From assembly GCA_963169045.1 (NCBI GenBank), contig CAUJDF010000079.1, positions 1-64,000 on the forward strand: a stretch of DNA of 64,000 nucleotides, read 5' to 3'. Below are positions 42,156 to 51,528 of this stretch, piece after piece. The stretch's first letter is position 1. Every line of letters begins with the position of its first letter. The translations under genes were made by a program, and so were the position numbers. The stretch comes from Myxococcota bacterium. GTDB lineage: Bacteria; Myxococcota_A; Bradymonadia; UBA7976; UBA1532. A model generated the notes under the pieces. That model saw nothing but the letters and a program-made list of their open reading frames with translations, was not told the origin of the DNA and searched no databases.

Positions 42156-43285
42156 AGTCGCTCAGCGTCCCGGCGGCCGAGACCGCGCGCTGGCGGGCGG
42201 CGCTCGCCGAGCGCGGCTGGCTCGGCCGCACGCGCATCCTCGAGGCCGGCGAGCGGCGCCTCATCCCGCTCTCGTCCGCGGCGCCCACGCCGCTGCCGCC
42301 GCCGTTCGGCGCGCTCCCGCTGGTCGACTCGCCCGAAACCGCAGCGCCGGCGCGCACTTACGTCGATCACCTGCGCGACCTGCTCCCCGCGGACGTCGTC
42401 GCCCGGCACGTCGACGACTGGACGAGCCCCCACGACCTGCTCGGCGATCTGGTCATCGTGAAGCTGCAGGACGCGGTGCTGCCCTACGCGGAGGCGGTGG
42501 GGCAAGCGTTGCTCCGGTACCGGGTCGCAGCGCGCCTGGCGCTCCTGGACGAGGGCGTGCAGGGCGAGATGCGGGTGCGCGCGCTGCGGCCGCTGGCGGT
42601 GCGCGTCGACGGCGAGCCGCGGCCCGCGACAGGCGCCGATCCCGCGCTGCTGACGACGCTGACCCGCGTGCGCGAGAACGGCCTCGAGATCGAGGTGGAT
42701 CCGGCGGTCGCCTACTACTCGCCGCGGCTCGCCAACGAGCGTCTGGGCACGCTGGCGGCCGCCCGCGCGCTGCGCGCGGTGCTGGGCCGCCCGCTGCGCG
42801 TGATCGACCCCTACGCGGGCGTGGGCCCCGGCGTCGTGCCGCTGCTGCGGGCGCCGGGCCTCGTCGCGTCGCTGTTCGCGTCCGATCTGAACCCGGCCGC
42901 CGTGCCGCTGCTGCGGGGCAACGTGCGCCGCCACGCCCGCCGCGCCGGCGTCCGCGCCTTCACGGTGCGGTGCGCCGACGCGCGCCGGCTCGCGGCGGAG
43001 CCCGCGCTGCGCGGCGCCTTCGATCTGCTGCTCGTCAACCTGCCCCACGACAGCATCGAGCACCTGCCCGACCTCATGCCGCTGCTCTCGCGCGGCGCGC
43101 CGGTCCTCGTCCGCGGCTGGGCCATCGTCTCGTACGAGGCGTGGGACGCGTCGAACGCCCGCCTGCGCGACGTCCTCTGGCCGCTCGCGCCGGACTCGCC
43201 GGCGCCCGAGCTCGCAACCGTGCGGACCTACAGCGCTTTTCAGGCGTTCGCGCGCTTCGGGGCGCGGCTGCTCCTCCCTTCGTAG
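42152..43285 (+). CDS. Trm5/Tyw2-like class I methyltransferase
   Basis: 377 residues with the motif series of the archaeal-eukaryotic Trm5 family, which makes m1G37 in tRNA: HDLLGDLVIVKL (family: DIIGDIAIVK), GVQGEMRVRALRPLAV, EVDPAVAYYSPRLANER (family: VYFSPRL..ER), VIDPYAGVGPGVV (SAM site), ASDLNPAAV and LLVNLPHDSIEHL (family: NLP). Bacteria normally use the unrelated TrmD, so this is either a horizontally acquired tRNA enzyme or a relative with another target. It is coupled to the esterase gene by a four-base overlap. The N-terminal ~60 residues do not match a known D1 domain clearly. Confidence 0.8.
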   Translation: MKSLSVPAAETARWRAALAERGWLGRTRILEAGERRLIPLSSAAPTPLPPPFGALPLVDSPETAAPARTYVDHLRDLLPADVVARHVDDWTSPHDLLGDLVIVKLQDAVLPYAEAVGQALLRYRVAARLALLDEGVQGEMRVRALRPLAVRVDGEPRPATGADPALLTTLTRVRENGLEIEVDPAVAYYSPRLANERLGTLAAARALRAVLGRPLRVIDPYAGVGPGVVPLLRAPGLVASLFASDLNPAAVPLLRGNVRRHARRAGVRAFTVRCADARRLAAEPALRGAFDLLLVNLPHDSIEHLPDLMPLLSRGAPVLVRGWAIVSYEAWDASNARLRDVLWPLAPDSPAPELATVRTYSAFQAFARFGARLLLPS

Positions 43286-43340
43286 ATCGTCGCGCCGGGG
43301 CGCGCGTTCCCACACCCCGAACGCTGGGGAGGTGGAAACG

Positions 43341-44735
43341 ATGACTCGCTCGCTCTGGTTGCTCGCGCTCTGTCTCTCGGCCTGCCAGGTCGCCGGCCCG
43401 CGCGCCGACGCGCCGACCGCCCCCGCGAGCGCCGCGCCGCTGACGATCGCGGCGCCGGCCTCGGTCGCGGCGCCGGCCGCCGAGGGCGCGGTCACCCTCG
43501 AGGTGCTGCCGCAGTTCGACGCGCTCTTCGCGCCCGGCCCCACCTCGCTGAACGTGCTCGTCCGCCTGAAGGGCGGGGGCCGGGCCGCGGCGCAGCGCCC
43601 GCCGCTCGATCTGGCCGTCGTCATCGACCGTTCGGGCAGCATGACCGGCGACAAGATCCGCTCGGTCAAGGAGGCGGCCCTCGACCTGCTCGGCCGACTC
43701 GGCCCGGCCGACCGCGTCACGCTCGTCTCGTACGCGAGCGACGTGCGCGTGCACCAGACGCGCCGACCGGTGGACGAGGACGGCCGCCACGACCTGCGCC
43801 GCGACATCCTCGGCCTCGACGCGGCCGGCAACACGGCCCTCGGTCCGGCGATGATGGCCGGCCTCGACCTGCTCGAGCGCGGCGACCGCGGCGACACCCG
43901 CATCGCGCACCTGATGCTGCTCTCCGACGGCCTGGCCAACGAGGGCGAGTCGCGGCCGGAAGCGCTCGCCGCCCGCGCCGCCCAGGCCTTCGTCCGCGGC
44001 GTGAGCCTGTCCACGCTGGGCGTCGGCCTCGACTACAACGAGGACCTGATGACGAAGCTCGCCGATCAGGGCGGCGGCCGCTACCACTTCATCCGCGACG
44101 GGCAGGCGATCGCCGGCGTGCTCGGCGACGAGATGTCCGGCCTCGCGGCCACCGTCGCGCGCAACGTCGAGCTCGAGCTGGCACCGCCCGCCGGCGTCCG
44201 GGTGGAGCGCGTGTTCGGCTACGCGGCGCGCCACGACGACGGCCGCGCCCGGGTCCGCGTCGGCGCCCTCGCCGCCGGCCAGACCCGCGAGATCGTCCTG
44301 CGCCTCGGCCTCGACGGGACCTCGCTGACGCTGGGCCGCTTCGACGTGCGCTTCCGCGACGTCGCCATGGGCGGCACGGAGCGCAGCCTGGGCGTCGAGG
44401 CCGCGGTCGTCCGCGCGGCCGACGCCGCCGCGATGCTCGCCAGCGAGAACGCCGCGGTCGCGGTGCGCGTCGCCGAGGTCGAGAGCGCCGAGCGCGTCGA
44501 GATCGCCGCCCGCGCCACCGATGCCGGCCGGTACGACGAGGCGCGCCAGACCCTGCGCCGCGCCGCCGAGGACCTGCGCGAGAAGCACCGCGCCGCGCCG
44601 AGCCCCAAGCTCGCCCGCAAGATCGACGAGCTCGAGGCCGCCGCCGCCGAGGTGCAGGGCGCGGCCTCGAGCACCGAGGGCCGCAAGGCGTTCACCAAGA
44701 AGTACAAGGCGCAGTCCTACGACGCGATGAAGTGA
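43341..44735 (+). CDS. VWA-domain lipoprotein
   Basis: 464 residues. The ATG at 43341 follows GGGGAGG; the upstream GTG at 43332 adds only MET and is rejected. Signal peptide MTRSLWLLALCLSAC with lipobox Cys15, an Ala/Pro linker, and a VWA domain with intact DRSGSM metal site and LLSDGLANEG. A beta-sandwich-like region follows, then a C-terminal helical tail that could be coiled coil (EARQTLRRAAEDL, KIDELEAAAAEV). The layout resembles YfbK-type secreted VWA proteins. It is probably an outer-membrane-anchored adhesion or assembly factor. Confidence 0.9.
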   Translation: MTRSLWLLALCLSACQVAGPRADAPTAPASAAPLTIAAPASVAAPAAEGAVTLEVLPQFDALFAPGPTSLNVLVRLKGGGRAAAQRPPLDLAVVIDRSGSMTGDKIRSVKEAALDLLGRLGPADRVTLVSYASDVRVHQTRRPVDEDGRHDLRRDILGLDAAGNTALGPAMMAGLDLLERGDRGDTRIAHLMLLSDGLANEGESRPEALAARAAQAFVRGVSLSTLGVGLDYNEDLMTKLADQGGGRYHFIRDGQAIAGVLGDEMSGLAATVARNVELELAPPAGVRVERVFGYAARHDDGRARVRVGALAAGQTREIVLRLGLDGTSLTLGRFDVRFRDVAMGGTERSLGVEAAVVRAADAAAMLASENAAVAVRVAEVESAERVEIAARATDAGRYDEARQTLRRAAEDLREKHRAAPSPKLARKIDELEAAAAEVQGAASSTEGRKAFTKKYKAQSYDAMK

Positions 44736-44787
44736 CGTTGCCCGCCGGGGCCGGGGCGCGGTAGATCCGCGCTCTCCCGGAGGACGC

Positions 44788-46284
44788 ATGTCGAAGGCCG
44801 AGTCGGATCGGGTCGCGGGGGTCCTGCTGCATCCCACGTCGCTGCCGGGGCCCCACGGCATCGGCGACCTCGGCGAGGGCGCGCGCGCCTTCGTCCGCTG
44901 GCTGGCGAGCGCAGGGATGCGCCGCTGGCAGGTGCTGCCGCTGGTGCCGCCGGGCGCCGGCGACTCGCCGTACTCCACGGGGTCGGCCTTCGCCGGCAGC
45001 CCGTGGCTCGTCGATCTGAGCGCGCTGGCGCAGCACGGCCTGCTCGACGCCGCCGACCTCGCGCCCGACCGCGACCTCGGCCGCCCCGACCGGGTCGACT
45101 TCGGCGCCGTCCACGCCTTCAAGGGGCCACGCCTCGAGAAGGCCGCCGCGCGCCTGCTGGCCAGCCCGGGGCACCCCCTGCGCGCCGATCTCGAGCGCTT
45201 CCGCGCCGCCCACCCCTGGATCGCCGACCACGCCCTGTTCTTCGCGCTGCGCGACCGCGAGCGGCAGCCGTGGTGGCGCTGGCCCGAGCCCCTGCGCGAC
45301 CGCGACCCCGCCGCGCTGCGCGAGGCGCGCGTCGCGCTCGCCGGCGAGGTCGACCGGTGGATCGCGGTCCAGTGCTTCTTCGACGGCCAGTGGGCGGCGC
45401 TCCGCCGCGAGTGCGAGGCCGCCGGCGTGCGGCTCGTCGGCGACGTGCCCATCTATGTGGACGCCGACAGCGCCGACGTCTGGACGCACCGGCACCTCTT
45501 CGATCTCGACGCCGACGGCCGCCGCCGCTTCGTGGCCGGCGTCCCGCCCGACGCGTTCAGCGACGTCGGCCAGCTCTGGGGCAACCCGCTCTACCGCTGG
45601 GACCGCCTCGCCGAGGACGGCTACGCCTGGTGGGCGGAGCGCCTGGGGCGCGCCATCGAGCAGACGCACTTCGTGCGCATCGACCACTTCCGCGCCTTCT
45701 CGGCCTACTGGTCGGTGCCCCACGGCGCGCCCGACGCGCGCACCGGCGAGTGGATCGAGGGTCCGGGCATGGCGCTCTTCGACGCGCTGCGCCGGCGCCT
45801 CGGGGCGCTCCCCGTCATCGCCGAGGACCTCGGCGACATCGACGCGCCCGTGCGCCGGCTGCTCGCGGAGACCGGCTTCCCCGGGATGAAGGTGCTGCAG
45901 TTCGCCTTCGGCGGCGGCGCCGACAACCTGTACCTGCCGCACCACCACACCACGGGCTCGGTCGTCTACACCGGCACCCACGACAACGACACGACGCTCG
46001 GCTGGTGGGCGCACAACCCGGAGCACGTCCGTGACCACGTGCGCCGCTACTTCGGCGTGTCCGGCCACGACGTGGTCTGGGACCTCATCCGCGCCGCGTT
46101 CGCCTCGGTGGCCGACACCGCCCTCGTCCCGATGCAGGACGTCCTCGCCCTCGGCCGCGAGGCGCGCATGAACACGCCGGCGACCGCCGAGGGCAACTGG
46201 CGGTGGCGCATGGGCCAGGGCGCGCTCCGCGACGACCACGCCGCGCGCCTGCGCGACCTCGCCACCCTCTACGACCGGGTCTGA
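44788..46284 (+). CDS. malQ: 4-alpha-glucanotransferase (amylomaltase), GH77
   Basis: 498 residues, the usual length for bacterial amylomaltase. It transfers alpha-1,4-glucan segments between maltodextrins in glycogen or maltose metabolism, in the cytoplasm. Typical stretches are GVLLHPTSLPGPHGIGDLG, the substrate site GDSPYSTGSAFAGSPWL, LVGDVPIYVDADSADVWTH, LWGNPLYRWD, RIDHFRAF (nucleophile Asp), VIAEDLGDI (acid/base Glu) and TGTHDNDTTLGWW. GGAGG precedes the ATG. No other glycogen genes are in the window. It ends in a cluster of hairpins facing the universal stress gene. Confidence 0.96.
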   Translation: MSKAESDRVAGVLLHPTSLPGPHGIGDLGEGARAFVRWLASAGMRRWQVLPLVPPGAGDSPYSTGSAFAGSPWLVDLSALAQHGLLDAADLAPDRDLGRPDRVDFGAVHAFKGPRLEKAAARLLASPGHPLRADLERFRAAHPWIADHALFFALRDRERQPWWRWPEPLRDRDPAALREARVALAGEVDRWIAVQCFFDGQWAALRRECEAAGVRLVGDVPIYVDADSADVWTHRHLFDLDADGRRRFVAGVPPDAFSDVGQLWGNPLYRWDRLAEDGYAWWAERLGRAIEQTHFVRIDHFRAFSAYWSVPHGAPDARTGEWIEGPGMALFDALRRRLGALPVIAEDLGDIDAPVRRLLAETGFPGMKVLQFAFGGGADNLYLPHHHTTGSVVYTGTHDNDTTLGWWAHNPEHVRDHVRRYFGVSGHDVVWDLIRAAFASVADTALVPMQDVLALGREARMNTPATAEGNWRWRMGQGALRDDHAARLRDLATLYDRV

Positions 46285-46384
46285 CAGCGCCGGCTGTCCA
46301 AGTGGGTAACGCCTCGCTTGTCCGTCGAGGCGATGGCGGCGTTGCGACCCCTCGACAGGACGACGGCCCTGCCGTCGGGGTCGC
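46283..46384. terminator. Cluster of inverted repeats between convergent malQ and usp
   Basis: Three perfect inverted repeats fill the 134-base gap: GACAGC/GCTGTC (46283-46288 / 46293-46298), GCCTCG/CGAGGC (46311-46316 / 46326-46331) and CGACGGC/GCCGTCG with a three-base loop (46361-46367 / 46371-46377). The last is nested in GCGACCCC/GGGGTCGC (46344-46351 / 46377-46384). Position and structure fit bidirectional termination, although T-runs are absent. Confidence 0.6.
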
Positions 46385-46418
46385 GCCTTGCCCTCGCCTC
46401 GACGTCCTGCGCGATCCG

Positions 46419-47318
46419 TCACTCACTTGAACGCCCGCCGCTGTGAGGCTCGGGGACGATGCACAGCGCCGGCGGCTGGCGCTGCACGAGGCCGTGGGCC
46501 GTGCTGCCGAGCAGGCCGGGCAGGCGGGCCCCGGCGCCGGCCTGACCGACGACGACCAGCTCGATGGCGTGGTCGCGCGCGAACGCGGCGAACGTCTCGG
46601 CGATGGGGCCCACGGGTACGTGCGTGCGGCACTCGAGGCCCGGCGCGGAGCGCCTGACGACGTCCTCGCGCAGCGCGGTCAGGTTCATCTCGCCCCGCGC
46701 GCGCACGCCCTCGATCGTCACCTCGCTGCCGAGCAGCGTCGCGATCACCGCCACCGAGCGCGGCACGTCGGCCACGAACACCAGGTCGAGCGAGCCCCCG
46801 AGCCGCCCCGCGAGGTCGGCGGCGGTGGCGACCGCCCGGTCCGAGGCCGGCGAGAAGTCGGCGCCGGCGGCCACCCGCATCCCGCGGTGGGGCGGGGCGG
46901 CGTCCTCGCGGACGATCACCAGCGGGCAGGGCGGCCCGCTGGCGACCTGCTGCACGCGCGAGCCGACGAAGACGCGGTGCACGGGGCCGCTCGTCGACGA
47001 CGCCATCACCAGCAACGCCGCGGCGCGCTCGCGCGCCGCCTGCGCGAGCCCGCCCGGCACGTCGCCGAAGCGCAGGTCGGGCGTCGCCGCAGCCCCCCCG
47101 GTCGCCTCGGCGTACCACCGGGCGAGCCGCTGCTCGACCACGGCCCGGCGCTCCGGCGCCGTCGCGGCCACGTCGCCGTCGGACCACCACGGGGGCTCGA
47201 CCACGTGCGTCACCACGACCGGGAGCCCGAGCAGCTCGCCGGCCGACGCGGCCCAGCGCGCCGCGCCACCCGCCGCCGGGGACAGATCCGTCGCCACCAG
47301 GATTCGCGAGCCTTCCAA
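46419..47318 (-). CDS. Tandem universal stress protein (two UspA domains)
   Basis: 299 residues. Start at TTG (47316-47318) with GGAGG seven bases upstream; LEGSRILVATDLSPAAGGAA is the first strand of a UspA fold. Domain 1 ends LLVMASSTSGPVHRVFVGSR and CPLVIV. Domain 2 starts RVAAGADFSPASDRAV and ends with VVVGQAGAG, LLGSTAHGLV and ALCIV. Both have the Gly-rich ATP-binding loop (GxxG-x9-GS/T), degenerate in domain 1. The protein is likely cytoplasmic and induced by stress. It is divergent from the large kinase gene. Confidence 0.93.
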   Translation of the reverse strand: MEGSRILVATDLSPAAGGAARWAASAGELLGLPVVVTHVVEPPWWSDGDVAATAPERRAVVEQRLARWYAEATGGAAATPDLRFGDVPGGLAQAARERAAALLVMASSTSGPVHRVFVGSRVQQVASGPPCPLVIVREDAAPPHRGMRVAAGADFSPASDRAVATAADLAGRLGGSLDLVFVADVPRSVAVIATLLGSEVTIEGVRARGEMNLTALREDVVRRSAPGLECRTHVPVGPIAETFAAFARDHAIELVVVGQAGAGARLPGLLGSTAHGLVQRQPPALCIVPEPHSGGRSSE

Positions 47319-47493
47319 GACACACCTCCTCGATCGCCACCACGTGGCCGGATTCCGATGCCGCGAGCCCGCCGTCCGCCGCCCGCGCCGCGCGCTGCAG
47401 GCGCATTCTGCACGCGCGCGATGTCTCGACGACACGGGTTCGCATCGAGTAGGTAGAGAGAGCGCCCGGTGGCGCGGGGGGCGGGCCGTCCGC

Positions 47494-50400
47494 ATGTTCG
47501 AGGTCGCCGACGAACGCTTCGTCGTTCTGCGCTCGCTGGGCGCCGGCACCTCCGGCCAGGTCCTCGAGGCCTGGGACCGCCTGCGCGACGCGCCGGTCGC
47601 CCTCAAGCGCCTCGCCCGCCTCGAGCCTGCCGCCCTCCATCGCTTCAAGCAGGCGTTCCGCGCCCTCGCCGACGTCGGCCACCCCAACCTCGTCGCCCTG
47701 CACGACCTCTTCACGCTCGACGGCGACTGGTGCTTCACGATGGAGCGCGTCGTCGGCGCCGACTTCCTCGCCTGGACGCGGCCCGGCGGCGCGCTCGACG
47801 AGGCCCGCCTGCGCGACGCCCTGGCGCAGCTCGTGGCCGCCGTCGGCGCGCTGCACGCCGCCGGCCTGCTGCACCGCGATCTCAAGCCGTCGAACGTGCT
47901 GGTGGAGCAGGCGACGGGGCGCGTCGTCGTGCTCGACTTCGGCCTCGTGGCGGCCCTGGGCGCCGGCGGCGCGATGGAGGCGTTCGACGCGCGGGTGAGC
48001 GGCACGCCGGCGTACATGGCGCCGGAGCAGGCGACGGGGCTGCCGGTCACGCCCGCCGCGGACTGGTACGCCGTCGGCGTGATGCTCTACGAGGCCCTGA
48101 CCGGCGCGCTGCCGTTCGACGGGAGCGCCGCGGAGGCGATGGCGCGCAAGGCCGCCGAGCCGGCGCCCGAAGTGCCGGCGGGGGCGCCCGCCGACCTGGC
48201 CGCGCTGGCGGCCGCGCTGCTGCAGCGCACGCCGGGCGCGCGACCCGACGGGGCGATGGTCGCGGCGGCGGTGGGCGCGGCGCCCGGCGGGCGGACGGCA
48301 CGCGGCGGCGCCTTCGTGGGCCGGGCGGCGGCGCTCGCGACGCTCGAGGGCGCGCTCGACGACCTCGAGGCCGAGATGCCGCGCGTGATCCTCGTCCACG
48401 GGCCGTCCGGCATGGGCAAGAGCACGTTGCTGTCCCGCTTCGGCGCGCTCGCGGCGCACGCGGGCGCGGTCGTGCTCGCCGCGCGTTGTCACGAGCGCGA
48501 GGCGGTGCCCTTCAAGGCCCTCGACGGCCTCGTGGACGAGCTGACGCGGCACCTGCGCGCCCTCGGCGCCGACGAGGTCCGCGCGCGCCTGCCGCGCGAC
48601 GTGGGGGCCCTGGCGCGCGTGTTTCCGGTGCTGCGGCAGCTGCCCGGCGTCGCCGACGCCCCCGCGCCGCCCGCGCACGCCGACCCGCACGAGCAACGCC
48701 GTCGCGCGTTCGGCGCGCTGCGCGAGCTGCTGGCCCGGATCGGCGACCGCGCGCCGCTCGTGCTGCTGCTCGACGACCTGCAATGGGGTGATCTCGACAG
48801 CGCCGCGGCGCTCGGCGAGCTCCTGCTGCCGCCGGAGCCGCCGCTGCTCCTGCTCGTCGCCAGCTTCCGCAGCGAGTCGGCGTCGGCGCCGGTGGTGCGG
48901 GCGCTGCGCGACGGCCCGTGGGCCGACGCCCTCGAGATCGCGGTGGGGCCGCTCGACCTCGACGAGTCGCGCGCGCTCGCCCTCGCCGAGGGCGCCGACG
49001 AGCAGGCCGCCGTGGTCGTCGCGCGCGAGGCCGGCGGCAGTCCGTTCTTCATCGGCGAGCTGGTCCGCGCCGGGCCCGTGCCGGTCCACGACGTGATCGC
49101 CGCGCGCGTCGCCCGCCTGCCCGACGCGGCCCGGCGCCTGCTCGAGACGGTGGCCGCGGCGGGTGGTCCGCTGGGGCGCGCCGCCGCGCGCCGGGCGGCG
49201 GATCTGTCGGGCGAGGACGAGGCGGCGTCGCTGACGGTGCTGCGCCGCGAGCGCCTCGTCCGCTCCGGCGAGGGAGACGCCGTCGAGACGTCCCACGACC
49301 GCGTGCGGGAGGCCGTCATCGCCGGCCTCTCGCCCGAGCGCCGGGCGCAGGTGCACGCCGGCCTCGCCGCCGCCCTCGAGCGCGAGGCCGATCCCGAGTG
49401 GTCCGCCCACCACTTCCGCGCCGCCGGCGATCGCGCGAGCGCGCGCCACTACACCGAGCGGGCCGCCGAGCGCGCCATGGTCGCCTTCGCCTTCGAGCGC
49501 GCGGCGGCGCTCTTTCGCGACGCGCTCGAGCTGGGCGACGATCCGCGCCCGTGGCCGCTCTGGGTCCGCCTGGCCGAGGCGCTGTCGTGCTCGGGGCGCG
49601 GGCCCGAGGCGGCGGCGTGGTTCCTGCGCGCCGCCACCGACGCCCCGGAGCTGCAGGCGCTCGACCTGACGCGCCGCGCGGCCCAGCATCTCCTGCGCAG
49701 CGGCCACGTGGACGAAGGCCTCGAGGTGGTCCGCCCCGTCCTCGAGGCCCTCGACCTCGCGCCGCCGCGCAAGCACCTCGTGGCCATGGCGGCGCTCGTC
49801 GTGAACCGGGCGCGCGTGCTCGGCCGCGGCTTCGACTTCGCGGAGCGGCCCGCCGCCGACCTCGGCGCGCGCGAGCGGCTGCGCATCGACGTCTGCTGGA
49901 CGATGGGCAACGGCCTGGGCGGCGTCGATCTCGTGCAGGGGGGCGAGTTCCAGGGCCGACACATGCTGCTGGCGCTCGAGGCCGGCGAGCCGTACCGCGT
50001 GGCGCGCGCGCTCGCCTGGGAGGCGGTGATCTCGGCGCTCGAGGGGCCGACCGGGGCGGCGCGCGCCGAGGAGTGCTGCCGGCGCGCGCTCGCGATCGCC
50101 GATCGCATCGGGCATCCGCACGCGAAGGCGTGGGGGCTCGCCGCTTCGGTCGTCGGCCACTGGTGCGAGGGGCGCTGGCGCCAGGCGGACGCGATCTGCG
50201 CCGAGGCGGCGGCGGCCTTCCGCGCATGCCACGAAGACATCGCGTGGGAGCTGGGCTCGCTGCACGCGTGGTGGAGCCTGCCGGCGCTCTTCTACCTCGG
50301 CGAGGCGCGGGCGCTGCGCGACCGGGCGCCCGCCGCCGCCGCCGAGTTCGCGCGCCGCGGGGACCGGTACGCGCTCACGACGCTGCGGACCTACGTCGCG

Positions 50401-51012
50401 CCGCTGATCCACCTCCTCGACGGCCGGCCCGACGAGGCGCGGCGCGAGTCGGCGGAGGCGATCGCGGCGTGGTCGCGCCACAGCAGCGGGTGGCACCTGC
50501 AGCACTGGTGTGATCTCGTCGCGCAGTGCCAGGCCGACGTCTACGAAGGCGACAGCAAGGCGGCGCTCGATCGCATCGCGCGCCGCTGGGTGGCCATCGT
50601 GCACGCCCAGGGGCATCGCAGCCGGATCGTGCGCATCGTCACCGGCGATCTGGCCGCGCGGGCGGCGCTCGTGGCCGCGCGCCGCCATCCGCGATACCGG
50701 CGCCGCGTCGCCGAGGAGGCCGAGCGGCTCGAGCGCGAGTCCACGCCCTGGGCGGACGCGCTCGCCCGGTGCCTGCGCGGCGGCCTCGCCGCCTTCCGGG
50801 GGGAGGTGGCCGCCGCGCGCGCCGCCTACGCCGACGCCGTCGCGGCCTTCGGCGCGCTCGAGATGCCCCTCCACGCCGCCGCCGCCGCGCTGCGTCGCGA
50901 CGAGCTCGCCGGCGAGCCCCCCGACCTGCGTCCCTTCGACGACCGCGGCGTCGCCGACCCACGACGCTTCGCCGATCTGCTCGCGCCCGGCCCCGAGTCA
51001 CGCCGCGACTGA
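47494..51012 (+). CDS. Ser/Thr kinase - AAA ATPase - TPR-like signalling protein
   Basis: 1172 residues. Kinase: LGAGTSGQV (15-23), Lys38, HRDLKPSN (127-134), DFG (148-150), GTPAYMAPEQ. AAA ATPase from about residue 275 (GGAFVGRAAALATLEGAL), Walker A HGPSGMGKST (about 302-311), Walker B LLLLDDLQWGD. From about 620 onward there are helical repeats of the TPR kind, rich in Ala. This is the PknK / AfsK-like architecture of large cytoplasmic kinases that integrate signals through an STAND-like ATPase. No output domain is seen at the C-terminus. The ATG at 47494 sits immediately before the kinase fold; the longer upstream frame has no homology. No clear ribosome site. Confidence 0.92.
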   Translation: MFEVADERFVVLRSLGAGTSGQVLEAWDRLRDAPVALKRLARLEPAALHRFKQAFRALADVGHPNLVALHDLFTLDGDWCFTMERVVGADFLAWTRPGGALDEARLRDALAQLVAAVGALHAAGLLHRDLKPSNVLVEQATGRVVVLDFGLVAALGAGGAMEAFDARVSGTPAYMAPEQATGLPVTPAADWYAVGVMLYEALTGALPFDGSAAEAMARKAAEPAPEVPAGAPADLAALAAALLQRTPGARPDGAMVAAAVGAAPGGRTARGGAFVGRAAALATLEGALDDLEAEMPRVILVHGPSGMGKSTLLSRFGALAAHAGAVVLAARCHEREAVPFKALDGLVDELTRHLRALGADEVRARLPRDVGALARVFPVLRQLPGVADAPAPPAHADPHEQRRRAFGALRELLARIGDRAPLVLLLDDLQWGDLDSAAALGELLLPPEPPLLLLVASFRSESASAPVVRALRDGPWADALEIAVGPLDLDESRALALAEGADEQAAVVVAREAGGSPFFIGELVRAGPVPVHDVIAARVARLPDAARRLLETVAAAGGPLGRAAARRAADLSGEDEAASLTVLRRERLVRSGEGDAVETSHDRVREAVIAGLSPERRAQVHAGLAAALEREADPEWSAHHFRAAGDRASARHYTERAAERAMVAFAFERAAALFRDALELGDDPRPWPLWVRLAEALSCSGRGPEAAAWFLRAATDAPELQALDLTRRAAQHLLRSGHVDEGLEVVRPVLEALDLAPPRKHLVAMAALVVNRARVLGRGFDFAERPAADLGARERLRIDVCWTMGNGLGGVDLVQGGEFQGRHMLLALEAGEPYRVARALAWEAVISALEGPTGAARAEECCRRALAIADRIGHPHAKAWGLAASVVGHWCEGRWRQADAICAEAAAAFRACHEDIAWELGSLHAWWSLPALFYLGEARALRDRAPAAAAEFARRGDRYALTTLRTYVAPLIHLLDGRPDEARRESAEAIAAWSRHSSGWHLQHWCDLVAQCQADVYEGDSKAALDRIARRWVAIVHAQGHRSRIVRIVTGDLAARAALVAARRHPRYRRRVAEEAERLERESTPWADALARCLRGGLAAFRGEVAAARAAYADAVAAFGALEMPLHAAAAALRRDELAGEPPDLRPFDDRGVADPRRFADLLAPGPESRRD

Positions 51013-51075
51013 CACATTTCGGTCAGGCAGCCATCGCGAGACAGACGGAGACATCGCCCCCCCGGATCGGAGCCG

Positions 51076-51104
51076 TTGCGGGCCCCGGCGTCCCTCGCTA
51101 CATT
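51076..51104 (+). promoter_or_regulatory. Sigma-70-like promoter of the globin operon
   Basis: TTGCGG (51076-51081), 17-base spacer, TACATT (51099-51104), seven bases, ATG at 51112. There is no Shine-Dalgarno site, so the mRNA is probably leaderless. Confidence 0.55.
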
Positions 51105-51111
51105 CGTCGCG

Positions 51112-51528
51112 ATGCTGGACGACATCGATCAGACCCGTGTGCGCGAGACATTCGAGCTGGCGCTCGAGCGCGACGACGAGTTCCCGCGGCTCTTCTACGA
51201 CATCCTGTTCCACCGCCACCCCGAGACGGTGCCGCTGTTCTGGCGCAACACCATCGGGGCACAGCGCACGATGGTGGGACAGACGCTCGCGGCCATCGTC
51301 GACCACCTGGGCGACGAGGAGTGGCTGTCGACGAACCTGAGGCACCTCGGTCGCGGCCACCTCGACTACGGTGTGACGCCGGTCATGTACGACTGGGTCG
51401 GCGACGCCCTGATCGACGCCGTCGCCGAGCGGTGCGCCGACGAGTGGACGCCCGACCACGGCCGCGCCTGGCGCGCGGCCTACGAGCGCATCGTCGCCTT
51501 CATGCGCGCCGGGGAGGTCGACCCGTGA
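51112..51528 (+). CDS. Single-domain bacterial globin
   Basis: 138 residues with a globin fold: FELALERDDEFPRLFYDILF (A-B helices), HPETVPLFW (C/CD), then the proximal His83 in LRHLGRGHLDYGV, and a G-H region with ALIDAVAERC and AWRAAYERIVAFM. It lacks reductase or methyl-accepting domains. The in-frame ATG at 51076 is rejected because the promoter lies between it and 51112. It is coupled to the next gene by GTGA (51525-51528). An oxygen or NO sensor feeding the adjacent FHA/AAA+ protein is the likely role. Confidence 0.88.
   Translation: MLDDIDQTRVRETFELALERDDEFPRLFYDILFHRHPETVPLFWRNTIGAQRTMVGQTLAAIVDHLGDEEWLSTNLRHLGRGHLDYGVTPVMYDWVGDALIDAVAERCADEWTPDHGRAWRAAYERIVAFMRAGEVDP

Noticed and set aside
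46423-50874. A very long antisense open frame (about 1480 codons) opposite the kinase-AAA-TPR gene.
   Set aside because: High G+C makes long antisense frames common. It has no domain, and the plus strand carries clear kinase and ATPase motifs.
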